Shown here: piece by piece, positions 8,070 through 16,095 of the stretch
Layout of the letters: each line of letters begins with the position of its first letter
Numbering within the stretch: the first letter of the stretch is position 1
NCBI GenBank assembly: GCA_963837485.1
Contig: CAWINP010000014.1
Location: 248,001-312,000, forward strand
DNA length: 64,000 nt
Direction: 5' to 3'
Source: Solirubrobacter sp963837485
GTDB lineage: Bacteria; Actinomycetota; Thermoleophilia; Solirubrobacterales; Solirubrobacteraceae
Program-made: the position numbers and the translations under genes
The notes under the pieces: model-generated
What the model saw: the letters and a program-made list of their open reading frames with translations, nothing else
Told to the model about the DNA's origin: nothing
Databases searched by the model: none

Positions 8070-8347
8070 AAGGTCGTCTCGGAGGCGAACCCGGGCCGGG
8101 CGTTCGCAGTCAGGGTGACCGAGTTCGCCCCCGGCTCGGGGATGACCTGGGCGGGCGGGATGCCGCTCGGGCTGTTCAAGGGCGTGCGGACGTTCACGCT
8201 TGCGGACGAGCGCGGCTCGACGCGCTTCACCATGCGCGAGGTCTACAGCGCGGGCCGCTGGCACCGCTGATCGGGCGCTCGATCCCCGACCTCGGCCCCT
8301 CCTTCACGCGGTTCGCGAACGGCCTCAAGGCCCGCGCCGAGACCTGA
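8069..8347 (+). pseudogene. SRPBCC-domain protein lacking its N-terminus and carrying a frameshift
   Basis: The frame reads KVVSEANPGRAFAVRVTEFA, PGSGMTWAGGMPLGLFKGVR and TFTLADERGSTRFTMREVYS, the central and C-terminal part of an SRPBCC domain. It hits TGA at 8268. Shifting frame near 8251 restores GPLAPLIGRSIPDLGPSFTR and ends KARAET at TGA 8345, so one base is missing. No start codon and no N-terminal third remain. It lies head-to-head against the other SRPBCC remnant. Confidence 0.65.
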
Positions 8348-8379
8348 AGGAGATCTGACCCGCTTTAAGCTGCGGTGGC

Positions 8380-9207
8380 ATGGATGTGGCGGTGGTGGGG
8401 GCGGGAGCGATCGGGGTCCTGCTGGCGGCCGAGCTGCAGGCGGCCGGGCGGGAGGTGACCGTGTGCGCACGGCGGCGCTTCGAGCGGCTCGTGGTCGAGG
8501 GGCGGCATGACCTGCCGGCGCACGTGGTGACCGAGCCGGAGGGCACGGCCGACTGGGTGCTGGTCGCGCTGAAGGCGCAGGACAGCCCTGCTGCGGCGCC
8601 GTGGATCGCGCAGCTCGGCGGCCAGGTGGTGGCCGTCCAGAACGGGATCGAGCATCGCGAGAACCTCGGCGAGGACGCGCTGCCCGCGATCATCACCGCC
8701 GCGACCGAGCGCGTCGCCGACGGGCGCGTGCGGCACCGCTTCGGCCATCGCCTCGCCGTGCCCGACGAGCCGGTGAGCGCGCGTCTGGCGCGCCTGTTCG
8801 AGGGCACGATCATGGACGTCGAGCTGGTCGGCGACTTCCACACCGAGGCGTGGCGCAAGCTGCTGCGCAACGCGACCGCGAACCCGATCACCGCGCTCAC
8901 CCGCGGGCGCATGGGGATCTTCAAGGACGAGCGGATCCGGCAGCTCGCGCGCGGCGTGCTGGAGGAGGCCATCGCCGTCGGGCGCGCGGACGGCGCGCGC
9001 TTCGGCGACGACGAGGCCGAGAAGATCCTCGCCGCGTTCGAGGCGATGCCCGGCGACAGCGGGACGTCGATGCTCTACGACCGGCTCGCCGACCGCCCGC
9101 TCGAGTACGAGGCGCTGTCCGGCGCCGTCGTGCGCGCCGCCGAGCGGCACGGGATCGCCGTGCCGCTCAACCGCGCGCTGCTGGCGCTGCTCAGCGCGGC
9201 TCGGTAG
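8380..9207 (+). CDS. Ketopantoate reductase-like (PanE/ApbA family) oxidoreductase
   Basis: A 275-residue protein starting MDVAVVGAGAIGVLLAAELQ, with the N-terminal NAD(P)-binding GxGxxG at residues 7-12. LVALKAQDSPAA and VVAVQNGIEH match the ApbA N-terminal domain, and WRKLLRNATANPITAL is the conserved Lys/Asn helix of the C-terminal domain. PanE reduces 2-dehydropantoate to pantoate, but many paralogues act on other 2-keto acids, and no other pantothenate gene is nearby. It is convergent with the molybdopterin oxidoreductase gene, 30 bp apart. Confidence 0.85.
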   Translation: MDVAVVGAGAIGVLLAAELQAAGREVTVCARRRFERLVVEGRHDLPAHVVTEPEGTADWVLVALKAQDSPAAAPWIAQLGGQVVAVQNGIEHRENLGEDALPAIITAATERVADGRVRHRFGHRLAVPDEPVSARLARLFEGTIMDVELVGDFHTEAWRKLLRNATANPITALTRGRMGIFKDERIRQLARGVLEEAIAVGRADGARFGDDEAEKILAAFEAMPGDSGTSMLYDRLADRPLEYEALSGAVVRAAERHGIAVPLNRALLALLSAAR

Positions 9208-9237
9208 CCAGGCGGACGCCGAGGGCGACCAGGACGC

Positions 9238-11352
9238 TCACGACGCCGCGATCTCCGACAGCTCGGGCGCGCGCACGGCGGTGACCGCCTCGACCTCCAC
9301 GCGGTTGTCGTGGAAGACCGCGCCGCGACCCATGTCGGCGTCGCGCTCCTCGACGGTCGCGTTGGCGTTCGCGCCGCCGCGGACGTGCTTGAGCCAGTGG
9401 CCCTTGGTCGACGCGATCACGCCGGGGCGGACGCGGTCGGAGACCTCGACCACCGCGATGAACTCGCCGCGCGAGTTGAACACGCGCGCCTCGTCGCCGG
9501 TCGCCAGCCCGCGCTCGCGCGCGTCCTCGGGGTGGACCTCGACCAAAGGTCCGCCGGCGCGCTCGCGCAGCAACGGGTGGTTGGCAAACGTCGAGTTCAG
9601 GAACCAGTGCGAAGCGGGTGCGAGCAGCGCGAGCCCGGTGCGCGACGCCGTCTCCCGGGGCGGCGTGTAGCCCGCGACGGGGTCGTGGCCGTCCTCCTGC
9701 GCACGCGACGACACGAACTCCAGCTTGCCGGAAGCCGTCGGGAAGCCGTCCGCGAACGGCACGAACGGATCCGGGTAGCTCAGCCGCACCCAGCCCTCCT
9801 CCACCAGCCGCTCGTACGTGATGCCCTCCAGCGACGGGTGGCCGGAGTGTGCCGTCAGGGAATCCCTCGGCGCGCTGGAGGGCCCGGAGCCGAGCATCGT
9901 GCGGACCAGCTGCTCGTCGGAGTCATACAGCGACGGCTCGGCGAGCCCCATGCGACGAGCCAGCCGGCGGAACGTCTCGGTGGTCGGAAGGCACTCGCCG
10001 GGCGGCTCGACGGCCGGCAGGTTGAGCAGCAGGTACATGTGCCCGTAGCCCTCGTGCAGGTCCAGGTGCTCGGTCTGCATGGTGGCGGGCAGGACGATGT
10101 CGGCGTAGTCGACGGTGTCGGTCGGGAACTGCTCCAGCACCACGGTGAAGAGGTCCTCGCGCTCGAGCCCGCGGCGGACCTTGGCGGACTCCGGGTTGCT
10201 CGACATCGGGTTCGCTCCGTAGACCACGAGCGCCTTGACCGGCGGGTCGTCGAGCCGCAGGAGGTTCTCGCCGAGGTTGGTCATCGCGAGCGAGCGGACC
10301 GGGCGCTCGCGCAGGTCGTAGCGCCACAGCGCGTCGCGATCGGCGCCGAAGTAGCCGCTCGTGGAGTACGACACGCCGCCGCCCGGATAGCGCCAGTCGC
10401 CGGTCACGCCCGGGATCGCGTTCAGCGTGCGCAGCGCCATCCCGCCGCCGGCGTGGCGCTGGATCCCCATCGTGGCCCGGATGCCGGTCGGCCGGGTGTG
10501 GGCGAGCCGACGTCCGAGCTCGACGATGCGCTCGGCTCCCAGCCCGGTGATCGGAGCCACGCGGTCGGGCGGGAACTCGAGGATGCGCTCGCGGAACCGC
10601 TCCCAGCCGAGCGTGTGGTTCGCGAGGTAGTCGCGGTCCTCGGCGCCCTCGTCGAGCACCACTCCCAACAGCCCGAGCGCGAGCGCGGCGTCGGTGCCCG
10701 GCAGCGGCGCGAGGTGCTCGTGCGCCTGCTCGGCGGTGCGCGTGCGCAGCGGGTCGATCGCCACCACGTGCGCGCCCGCCTTCTTGGCGGCATTGATGAA
10801 CTTCCACAGGTGATGGCCGCTGGTGAGCGTGTTCGTGCCCCACAGCAGGATCAGCTTCGAGTCCGCGAACGTCTCCGGGTCCATGCCCGTGTTGGTGCCG
10901 TTCGTGTAGCGCGCGCCGACGCCGCCCGCGATCGAGCAGATCGTCATGTCGTGCCACGAGGCGCCGAGCACGTTCCACAGCCGCTGCCCGGCGCGGCCCT
11001 CGAGCCCTTGGACGTAGCCGAGCGTCCCGGTCCCCTGGAACGGCCAGATCGCCTCGCCGCCGAACTCGTCGCGGATCGCGCTCAACCGCTCCGCGATCTC
11101 GCCGAGCGCGTCATCCCACGAGATGCGCTCGAAGCGTCCCTCGCCCTTGCGCCCCACGCGCCGCAGCGGGTGCAGCAGCCGGTCCGCGGCCTGCGTGTGC
11201 TCGAGGTAATGGTTGACCTTCGCGCACAGCGCGCCGCGCGTGAACGGGTGATCGCGGTTGCCGCGCAGCCGCGTCGCGCGACCGTCCTCGACGGTGACGA
11301 GCCAGCTGCAGGTGTCCGGGCAGTCGAGCGGGCAGGCGCCGTGGACGTCCAT
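9238..11352 (-). CDS. Molybdopterin-dependent oxidoreductase (DMSO reductase/formate dehydrogenase superfamily)
   Basis: A 704-residue protein. The N-terminus MDVHGACPLDCPDTCSWLV carries three cysteines (C7, C11, C15) and a fourth in FTRGALCAK, the usual [4Fe-4S] ligand set. Molybdopterin oxidoreductase domain follows (SWDDALGEIAERL, ICSIAGGVG, LILLWGTNTLTS), then the C-terminal molydopterin dinucleotide-binding domain (VEVHPEDARERGLATGDEA). No Tat signal, so probably cytoplasmic. No partner subunit adjoins it. ATG at 11352 is only 9 bp from the divergent amidohydrolase start. Substrate unknown. Confidence 0.88.
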   Translation of the reverse strand: MDVHGACPLDCPDTCSWLVTVEDGRATRLRGNRDHPFTRGALCAKVNHYLEHTQAADRLLHPLRRVGRKGEGRFERISWDDALGEIAERLSAIRDEFGGEAIWPFQGTGTLGYVQGLEGRAGQRLWNVLGASWHDMTICSIAGGVGARYTNGTNTGMDPETFADSKLILLWGTNTLTSGHHLWKFINAAKKAGAHVVAIDPLRTRTAEQAHEHLAPLPGTDAALALGLLGVVLDEGAEDRDYLANHTLGWERFRERILEFPPDRVAPITGLGAERIVELGRRLAHTRPTGIRATMGIQRHAGGGMALRTLNAIPGVTGDWRYPGGGVSYSTSGYFGADRDALWRYDLRERPVRSLAMTNLGENLLRLDDPPVKALVVYGANPMSSNPESAKVRRGLEREDLFTVVLEQFPTDTVDYADIVLPATMQTEHLDLHEGYGHMYLLLNLPAVEPPGECLPTTETFRRLARRMGLAEPSLYDSDEQLVRTMLGSGPSSAPRDSLTAHSGHPSLEGITYERLVEEGWVRLSYPDPFVPFADGFPTASGKLEFVSSRAQEDGHDPVAGYTPPRETASRTGLALLAPASHWFLNSTFANHPLLRERAGGPLVEVHPEDARERGLATGDEARVFNSRGEFIAVVEVSDRVRPGVIASTKGHWLKHVRGGANANATVEERDADMGRGAVFHDNRVEVEAVTAVRAPELSEIAAS

Positions 11353-11361
11353 CGCCCAAGT

Positions 11362-12456
11362 ATGAATACGACCGTGCTCGTACTTCGAGGCGGCGAGCTG
11401 ATCGATCCGGCGGACGGCCGCCGCACCGGCGACCTGTGGATCTCCGGGCCGCGGATCGCGCGGCCGGGCGCCGCGACGCGCGAGATCGACGTGCGCGGCA
11501 AGCTCGTCGTGCCGGGGCTGATCGACATGCATGCGCACGTCTTCGCCGGTCAGGACCTCGGCGTCGACCCCGACGTCGTCGGCCCGGCCTCAGGAACGAC
11601 GACGTTCATCGACACCGGCACCGCGGGCGCGCACACGTTCGGCGCGTTCCGGCGCGGGACGATCGAGCGCGCCGTCCCTCGCGTGCGGGCGTTCGTGAAC
11701 ATCTCGACGATCGGGATCACGAGCATGCTGCTGGCCGGCGAGGCGCAGACCCTCGCCTACTGCGACGTCGGCGCGTGCGTCGCCTGCGCGCGCGAGCACG
11801 CCGACCGCGTGCTGGGCGTGAAGGTGCGCGCCTCGGCGAACGTGGTGGGCGAGAACGGCGACGAGCCGCTGCTGCGTGCGCGGGAGGCCGCCGACCGGCT
11901 GGGCCGGCCGCTGATGGTGCACATCGGGCGCGCGCCGTCGGGGATCGAGACCGTGCTTGCGAAGCTCGGGCCGGGCGACGTGCTCACGCATTGCTTCTCC
12001 GGCTGGCGCGACAACGGGCTGCTCGGAGAGAACGGGCGCATCCGGCCATCGGTACTGGCCGCGCAGCGCCGCGGCGTCGTGTTCGACGTCGGCCACGGGA
12101 TGGGGTCCTTCGACGCCGAGGTCGCGAAGGCGCTGCTCGCCGAGGGCTTCGCGCCGGACACGATCTCCAGCGACATCCACGCCTACGGGACCGCGCGGCT
12201 TCCCGAGGTGCTGGCGAAGTTCCTCGCGCTGGGCCTGTCGCTGGACGAGGTGATCGCGCGCGCGACGCTCGGCCCGGCCCGCGCGCTCGGCCTGGACGGC
12301 GGCACGCTGCGTGAGGGCGCGATCGCCGACGTCGCCGTGCTCGAGCTGGTGGACGGCCCGGTCGAGTGGGAGGACACGTGGGACCACACGTTCTCCGGCA
12401 CGCAGCGGCTGCGCGTCGTGCTCACCATCCAGGGAGGGGAAGTCGATGGCGATTGA
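11362..12456 (+). CDS. Amidohydrolase/deacetylase-family metallohydrolase
   Basis: A 364-residue cyclic-amidohydrolase-fold enzyme. Metal ligands can be followed: HAH in LVVPGLIDMHAHVF, a candidate carboxylated Lys in VLGVKVRASANV, His in LMVHIGRAPSG, His in VLTHCFSGW, and Asp in ISSDIHAYG. The start MNTTVLVLRGGELIDPADGR is a normal beta-sandwich N-terminus. Its 3' end overlaps the D-threonine-aldolase-like gene by 11 bp, so the two form an operon, suggesting hydrolysis of an N-acyl or cyclic amino-acid derivative. The precise substrate is unknown. The start codon is 9 bp from the divergent oxidoreductase start. Confidence 0.85.
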   Translation: MNTTVLVLRGGELIDPADGRRTGDLWISGPRIARPGAATREIDVRGKLVVPGLIDMHAHVFAGQDLGVDPDVVGPASGTTTFIDTGTAGAHTFGAFRRGTIERAVPRVRAFVNISTIGITSMLLAGEAQTLAYCDVGACVACAREHADRVLGVKVRASANVVGENGDEPLLRAREAADRLGRPLMVHIGRAPSGIETVLAKLGPGDVLTHCFSGWRDNGLLGENGRIRPSVLAAQRRGVVFDVGHGMGSFDAEVAKALLAEGFAPDTISSDIHAYGTARLPEVLAKFLALGLSLDEVIARATLGPARALGLDGGTLREGAIADVAVLELVDGPVEWEDTWDHTFSGTQRLRVVLTIQGGEVDGD

Positions 12457-13495
12457 CACGCCGGCGCTGCTGATCGACGGCGGCCGCCTGCGCGCGAACG
12501 TCGCGGCGATGGCGGCGACCGCGCGGGAGGGCGGCGTCGCGCTGCGCCCGCATGCCAAGACGCACAAGATGAACGAGGTCGCGGCGCTGCAGCTGGAGGC
12601 GGGCGCGGTGGGGCTGACGGTGGCCAAGCTCGGCGAGGCCGAGGTGTTCGTGGACGGCGGCTGCCAGGACATCCTGATCGCGTATCCGCTGATCGGGGAC
12701 GCGAAGCTGGAGCGCCTGGCCGCGCTCGCCCGCCGGGCGCGGGTCGCCGTCGCGCTCGACTCGCTGGAGGTCGCGCGGGCGATCGCGGAGAGCGGCGCCG
12801 GCGTGCGCGTGCGGATCGAGGTCGACACCGGTCAGCACCGCGCGGGGGTGGCGCCGCGGGACGTCGCCGGGCTCGCGCGCGAGGTGGCGGCGCTCGGGCT
12901 GCACGTGGAGGGCGTGATGACGCACGAGGGTCAGGCGTACGGCGCACGGGACCTCGCGGCGGCGACCCGGGAGGCCGCGGCGTCGATGCGCGAGGCGGCG
13001 GCTGCCGTGAGCGGGACGCTCGTCGTCTCGCTCGGCTCCACGCCGACCGCGCGGTTCGCCGCGCGCGAGCCCGGCGTGACCGAGATCCGCCCCGGCACCT
13101 ACGTCTTCCAGGACCGCACCCAGATCGCCCACGGCGCCGCCACGCCAGACGACGTCGCCGCCTTCGTGCTCGCCACCGTCGTCTCCCGCCCCGCACCCGA
13201 CCGCGCGGTCGTCGACGCCGGCACCAAGGCGCTCTCCTCGGACCGCCTCAACGCGCCCGGCGCGCCCGCCGACTTCGGCGCGCTCGACGGCACCGGCTGG
13301 CCGCTCGTGCGCGCCAGCGAGGAGCACGGCGTCGTCGCCGTCCCGCCGCACGCGAAGCTCGGCATCGGCGACCAGGTCCGGATCGTCCCCAACCACGTCT
13401 GCCCCGTGGTCAACCTGTTCGACGAGGCCGTCATCGTCGATGGCGAGCGCGAGCTCGCCCGCTGGCGCGTCGCCGCCCGCGGCCTCAGCCGTTAG
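12446..13495 (+). CDS. D-threonine aldolase/D-serine dehydratase-like PLP enzyme
   Basis: A 349-residue fold-type III (alanine-racemase-like) protein. MAIDTPALLIDGGRLRANVA leads to the PLP lysine in RPHAKTHKMNEV. The C-terminal domain has the metal site typical of DSD1/D-threonine aldolases: EEHGVVAVPPHAKLGIGD and the His-x-Cys in VPNHVCPVVNL. It probably cleaves or dehydrates a D-3-hydroxy-amino acid. AGGGAGGGG precedes ATG at 12446, and the gene overlaps the amidohydrolase gene. It converges with the PilZ gene, with an 11-bp tail overlap. Confidence 0.87.
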   Translation: MAIDTPALLIDGGRLRANVAAMAATAREGGVALRPHAKTHKMNEVAALQLEAGAVGLTVAKLGEAEVFVDGGCQDILIAYPLIGDAKLERLAALARRARVAVALDSLEVARAIAESGAGVRVRIEVDTGQHRAGVAPRDVAGLAREVAALGLHVEGVMTHEGQAYGARDLAAATREAAASMREAAAAVSGTLVVSLGSTPTARFAAREPGVTEIRPGTYVFQDRTQIAHGAATPDDVAAFVLATVVSRPAPDRAVVDAGTKALSSDRLNAPGAPADFGALDGTGWPLVRASEEHGVVAVPPHAKLGIGDQVRIVPNHVCPVVNLFDEAVIVDGERELARWRVAARGLSR

Positions 13496-13775
13496 CGAGC
13501 GCCGCGAGCTCGACGCGGACGGTCTCGGCGATCTCCTCGAAGCGCAGCGAGTAGACCTTGTACTTGCGCTCGCGCAGCACGCGCGCCCGCCCGTCGAACC
13601 GCCGCGCGGGGATCGCGAATCCGATCAGCTCGTCCATGGCCAGCGGCCGGTCGCAGCGCACGCACATGCCGCCGGGGCCGAGGTCGATCGTCGTGGCCGC
13701 GATCGGGCCGCCCCGATCGCGAGTGAGCGTGCACTCCAACTCGATCTCGGTGCGCGGGGACAGGCGGCGCTCCAT
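13485..13775 (-). CDS. Single-domain PilZ protein (c-di-GMP receptor)
   Basis: From ATG 13775 the 96-residue product starts MERRLSPRTEIELECTL, has the RxxxR region (RRLSPR) and the DLGPGGMCV motif (PilZ D/NxSxxG). It is all PilZ with no output domain, so it should act by binding a partner. Upstream in-frame ATGs (13808, 13874) would run into the divergent aldo/keto reductase gene and add non-conserved residues. With the GGDEF-EAL protein at 16 kb and the PilZ-FeeM protein at 58 kb, it shows c-di-GMP signalling in this organism. Confidence 0.75.
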   Translation of the reverse strand: MERRLSPRTEIELECTLTRDRGGPIAATTIDLGPGGMCVRCDRPLAMDELIGFAIPARRFDGRARVLRERKYKVYSLRFEEIAETVRVELAALANG

Positions 13776-13806
13776 CGGAACGGATGGTGCCACGATGTGG
13801 GACTCC

Positions 13807-14760
13807 ATGCACAAGCGTCCACTCGGCGACTCCGGCATCCAGGTCTCCACGATCGCGCTCGGCTCCTGGCTCACCTACTCGGGCGGGGTCACGCGCGAGC
13901 AGACCGAGCGCTGCACGCGCGCCGCGTTCGAGGCCGGCATCACGTTCTTCGACACCGCGAACGTCTACGGCCGCGGCGCGGCAGAGCAGGCGTGGGGCGA
14001 GATCCTGGCCGAATACCCGCGCGACTCCTACGTGCTCGCGACGAAGGCCTACTTCCCGATGTCGGCGACCGACCGGGGGCTCTCGCGCGCGCAGATCCAC
14101 AAGCAGCTCGACGCGTCGCTGAAGCGGCTGAACACCGATCATGTCGACCTCTTCCAATGTCATCGCTACGACGAGTCGACGCCGCTGGAGGAGACGATGC
14201 AGGGGCTGACCGAGGTCGTGGAGGCCGGCAAGGCGCGCCACGTCGGCTTCAGCGAGTGGCCGGTCGAGCGCATCCGGGAGGCGCTGGAAATCCCGGGGAT
14301 GACGAAGTTCGTCTCCAGCCAGCCGCAGTACTCGGCGCTCTATCGCGCGCCGGAGGCCGAGGTGTTCCCGCTGTGCGCGGAGAACGGCATCGGCCAGATC
14401 GTGTGGTCGCCGCTCGCCCAGGGCGTGCTGACCGGCAAGTACAAGCCCGGCGAGGCGCCGCCGGAGGGCTCGCGCGCGACCTCGTCGGAGATGAGCCGCT
14501 TCATCGGCCAGTTCATGCGGCGCGAGACGCTCGAGCGGGTCCAGCGCTTCGTCAAGGTCGCCGAGGAGGCCGGCCACACGCCGTCGCAGCTCGCGCTCGC
14601 CTGGGTGCTGCGCGAGCCCGACGTGGCCGCGGCGATCGTCGGCGCGTCCCGCCCTGAACAGGTCTTCGAGAACGCGGCGGCCGGCGACATCGGGCTCGGC
14701 GCGGACACGCTCGCGGCGATCGACGCGGCGCTCGCGCCCGCGCAGAGCAGCCTCTTCTAA
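13807..14760 (+). CDS. Aldo/keto reductase
   Basis: A ~317-residue (beta/alpha)8 NADPH-dependent reductase. It starts MHKRPLGDSGIQVSTIALGS and carries the AKR catalytic set: Asp/Tyr in FFDTANVYGRGAAEQAW, Lys in YVLATKAYFP and His in LFQCHRYDEST. The cofactor segment near the C-terminus reads AAAIVGASRPEQVFENA. It looks like the YghZ/Kv-beta-like AKR group. An ATG four codons upstream (13795) is equally open; I chose 13807 because family members start with the KxRxLG strand. It diverges from the PilZ gene. Confidence 0.88.
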   Translation: MHKRPLGDSGIQVSTIALGSWLTYSGGVTREQTERCTRAAFEAGITFFDTANVYGRGAAEQAWGEILAEYPRDSYVLATKAYFPMSATDRGLSRAQIHKQLDASLKRLNTDHVDLFQCHRYDESTPLEETMQGLTEVVEAGKARHVGFSEWPVERIREALEIPGMTKFVSSQPQYSALYRAPEAEVFPLCAENGIGQIVWSPLAQGVLTGKYKPGEAPPEGSRATSSEMSRFIGQFMRRETLERVQRFVKVAEEAGHTPSQLALAWVLREPDVAAAIVGASRPEQVFENAAAGDIGLGADTLAAIDAALAPAQSSLF

Positions 14761-14772
14761 AGCACGGCGAAC

Positions 14773-15228
14773 TTAGAACAGCGGCTCGGTGCTCAGCAGC
14801 GGCTCGATCCTCCAGCCGTCCGGCGCCGCCGTCGCGTGCCAGAGCTCGTCGAAGCCCTCCTGCGGCGACGGGCGGATGAGGCGCTTCGCGGTTCCGATCA
14901 CGCCGCGGTCGGGCACCCGCGCGCGGCCCTCGCGCCCGGCGTTGCGCGCGAGCGCGACCCCGGCGTCGACCTCGACCAGGTAGCCGATCACGCGGAACCC
15001 GGCCGCGCGCGCCGGCTCGACGTAGCGGCGCCGCTCCGCCGGCGTCGGGTTGGTGTTGTCGACCACGAACCGCTGGCCCGTGTCGAGGCACAGCTCGAGG
15101 AACGCGGCCTCGCGTGCGCGCGTGCGCAGCAGGTCCATCGACACGCGCACGTGGGTGGCCAGGAAGCGGTCGCGGTAGAGCGTGGTCTTGCCGCTCCCCT
15201 GGACGCCGCAGAGCACGATCGCCTCCAT
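14773..15228 (-). CDS. P-loop kinase of the polynucleotide kinase/zeta-toxin-like type
   Basis: A 151-residue protein starting MEAIVLCGVQGSGKTTLYRD. The Walker A GVQGSGKT is at residues 8-15, and RFVVDNTNPTPAERRRYVEP is the conserved DNTN segment of AAA-type RNA/polynucleotide kinases. The lid region GREGRARVPDRGVIGTAKRL follows. It likely phosphorylates a small substrate or nucleic-acid end. No antitoxin-like gene is adjacent, so a toxin role is not supported. ATG 15228 diverges from the HD-protein ATG at 15248, leaving 19 bp. Confidence 0.75.
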   Translation of the reverse strand: MEAIVLCGVQGSGKTTLYRDRFLATHVRVSMDLLRTRAREAAFLELCLDTGQRFVVDNTNPTPAERRRYVEPARAAGFRVIGYLVEVDAGVALARNAGREGRARVPDRGVIGTAKRLIRPSPQEGFDELWHATAAPDGWRIEPLLSTEPLF

Positions 15229-15247
15229 CGGGGAATCATCCACCAGG

Positions 15248-16063
15248 ATGAGCGACGAGAGCCCGACTCCCCCAACGCTGCGGGAGGCGGTCGGCGCGAT
15301 GCGGATCCACGCGCCGAGCGAGCGCAACCCGCGGCTGGCCGCGTTCCTGGCGGCCGCCAACCAGGACACGGCATTGAAGGCGCGCTGGCACGTCGCGCAG
15401 GTGAACGCCGACCGGCTGGACATGAGCGACCACTCGTGGGTCCATCTGCAGATCGTGCTCAATCGCGCGCTGCACCTGTTCCGCCTGCTCCATCGCCGCG
15501 GCGTGCGCTCAGCGATGGAGCTGAGCTACGGAATGGACGCCGACGACGCCGAGGTCGTGATCGCGGGCGGCTGCCTGCTGCACGACATCGGGATGTCGAT
15601 CCACCGCGCCGACCACGAGGCGTTCAGCCTGTTCCTCGCGCTGCGCCACCTCGACGGGCTGCTCGGCGGCTACGAGGACCCCGAGAAGACCGTCGTCCTC
15701 TCCGAGATCGAGCACGCGATCATCGGCCACCGCAGCGATGGGCGCCCGCTGACGCTCGAAGCCGGCGTCGTGCGGGTCGCCGACGCGCTGGACATGGAGC
15801 ACGGCCGCAGCCGCGTCGCGATCGAGCGGCTGCCGAACATGCACGCGCTCTCGGCCGCCGCGATCAACGAGGTGCGGATCATCCCCGGCGAGCGCAAGCT
15901 GGTCCGCGTGGAGATCGACATGAACAACTCCGCCGGCGTGTTCCAGGTCGACAATCTGCTGGCCGCCAAGCTGCGCGGATCGGGGCTCGAGAACCACGTC
16001 GAGGTGGTCGCGCGGATCGAGTCCGAGCACGAGAAGCGGCTGTTGCGGGTGTTCGAGATATAG
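15248..16063 (+). CDS. HD-domain phosphohydrolase
   Basis: A 271-residue protein. An HD metal site is visible: His in MSDHSWVHLQIV, then IAGGCLLHDIGMSIHRADHE (HD pair plus a following His), IEHAIIGHRSDGRP and VRVADALDMEHGRS with the distal Asp. The C-terminal ~70 residues (VRIIPGERKLVRVEIDMNNS) form an extra alpha/beta domain. HD proteins hydrolyse phosphate esters, often nucleotides; the substrate here is not known. Starts at ATG 15248 (an ATG with GTG-like spacing to the divergent kinase), and a GGDEF-EAL gene begins 32 bp downstream. Confidence 0.82.
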   Translation: MSDESPTPPTLREAVGAMRIHAPSERNPRLAAFLAAANQDTALKARWHVAQVNADRLDMSDHSWVHLQIVLNRALHLFRLLHRRGVRSAMELSYGMDADDAEVVIAGGCLLHDIGMSIHRADHEAFSLFLALRHLDGLLGGYEDPEKTVVLSEIEHAIIGHRSDGRPLTLEAGVVRVADALDMEHGRSRVAIERLPNMHALSAAAINEVRIIPGERKLVRVEIDMNNSAGVFQVDNLLAAKLRGSGLENHVEVVARIESEHEKRLLRVFEI

Positions 16064-16095
16064 ATTCGCGCCGCGCGGGCGATCAACCCGAAGGA

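Noticed and set aside
9310..11350. Very long plus-strand open frame antisense to the molybdopterin oxidoreductase gene, in frame with the amidohydrolase
   Set aside because: High GC leaves antisense frames open. The text is Arg/Ala/His/Val-rich without domains, whereas the minus-strand frame has complete family motifs. Only the part from 11362 is real.
14773..15228. Zeta-toxin-like kinase as half of a toxin-antitoxin pair
   Set aside because: No small antitoxin ORF is adjacent; the neighbour is a divergent HD phosphohydrolase, and the DNTN motif fits general RNA/polynucleotide kinases.
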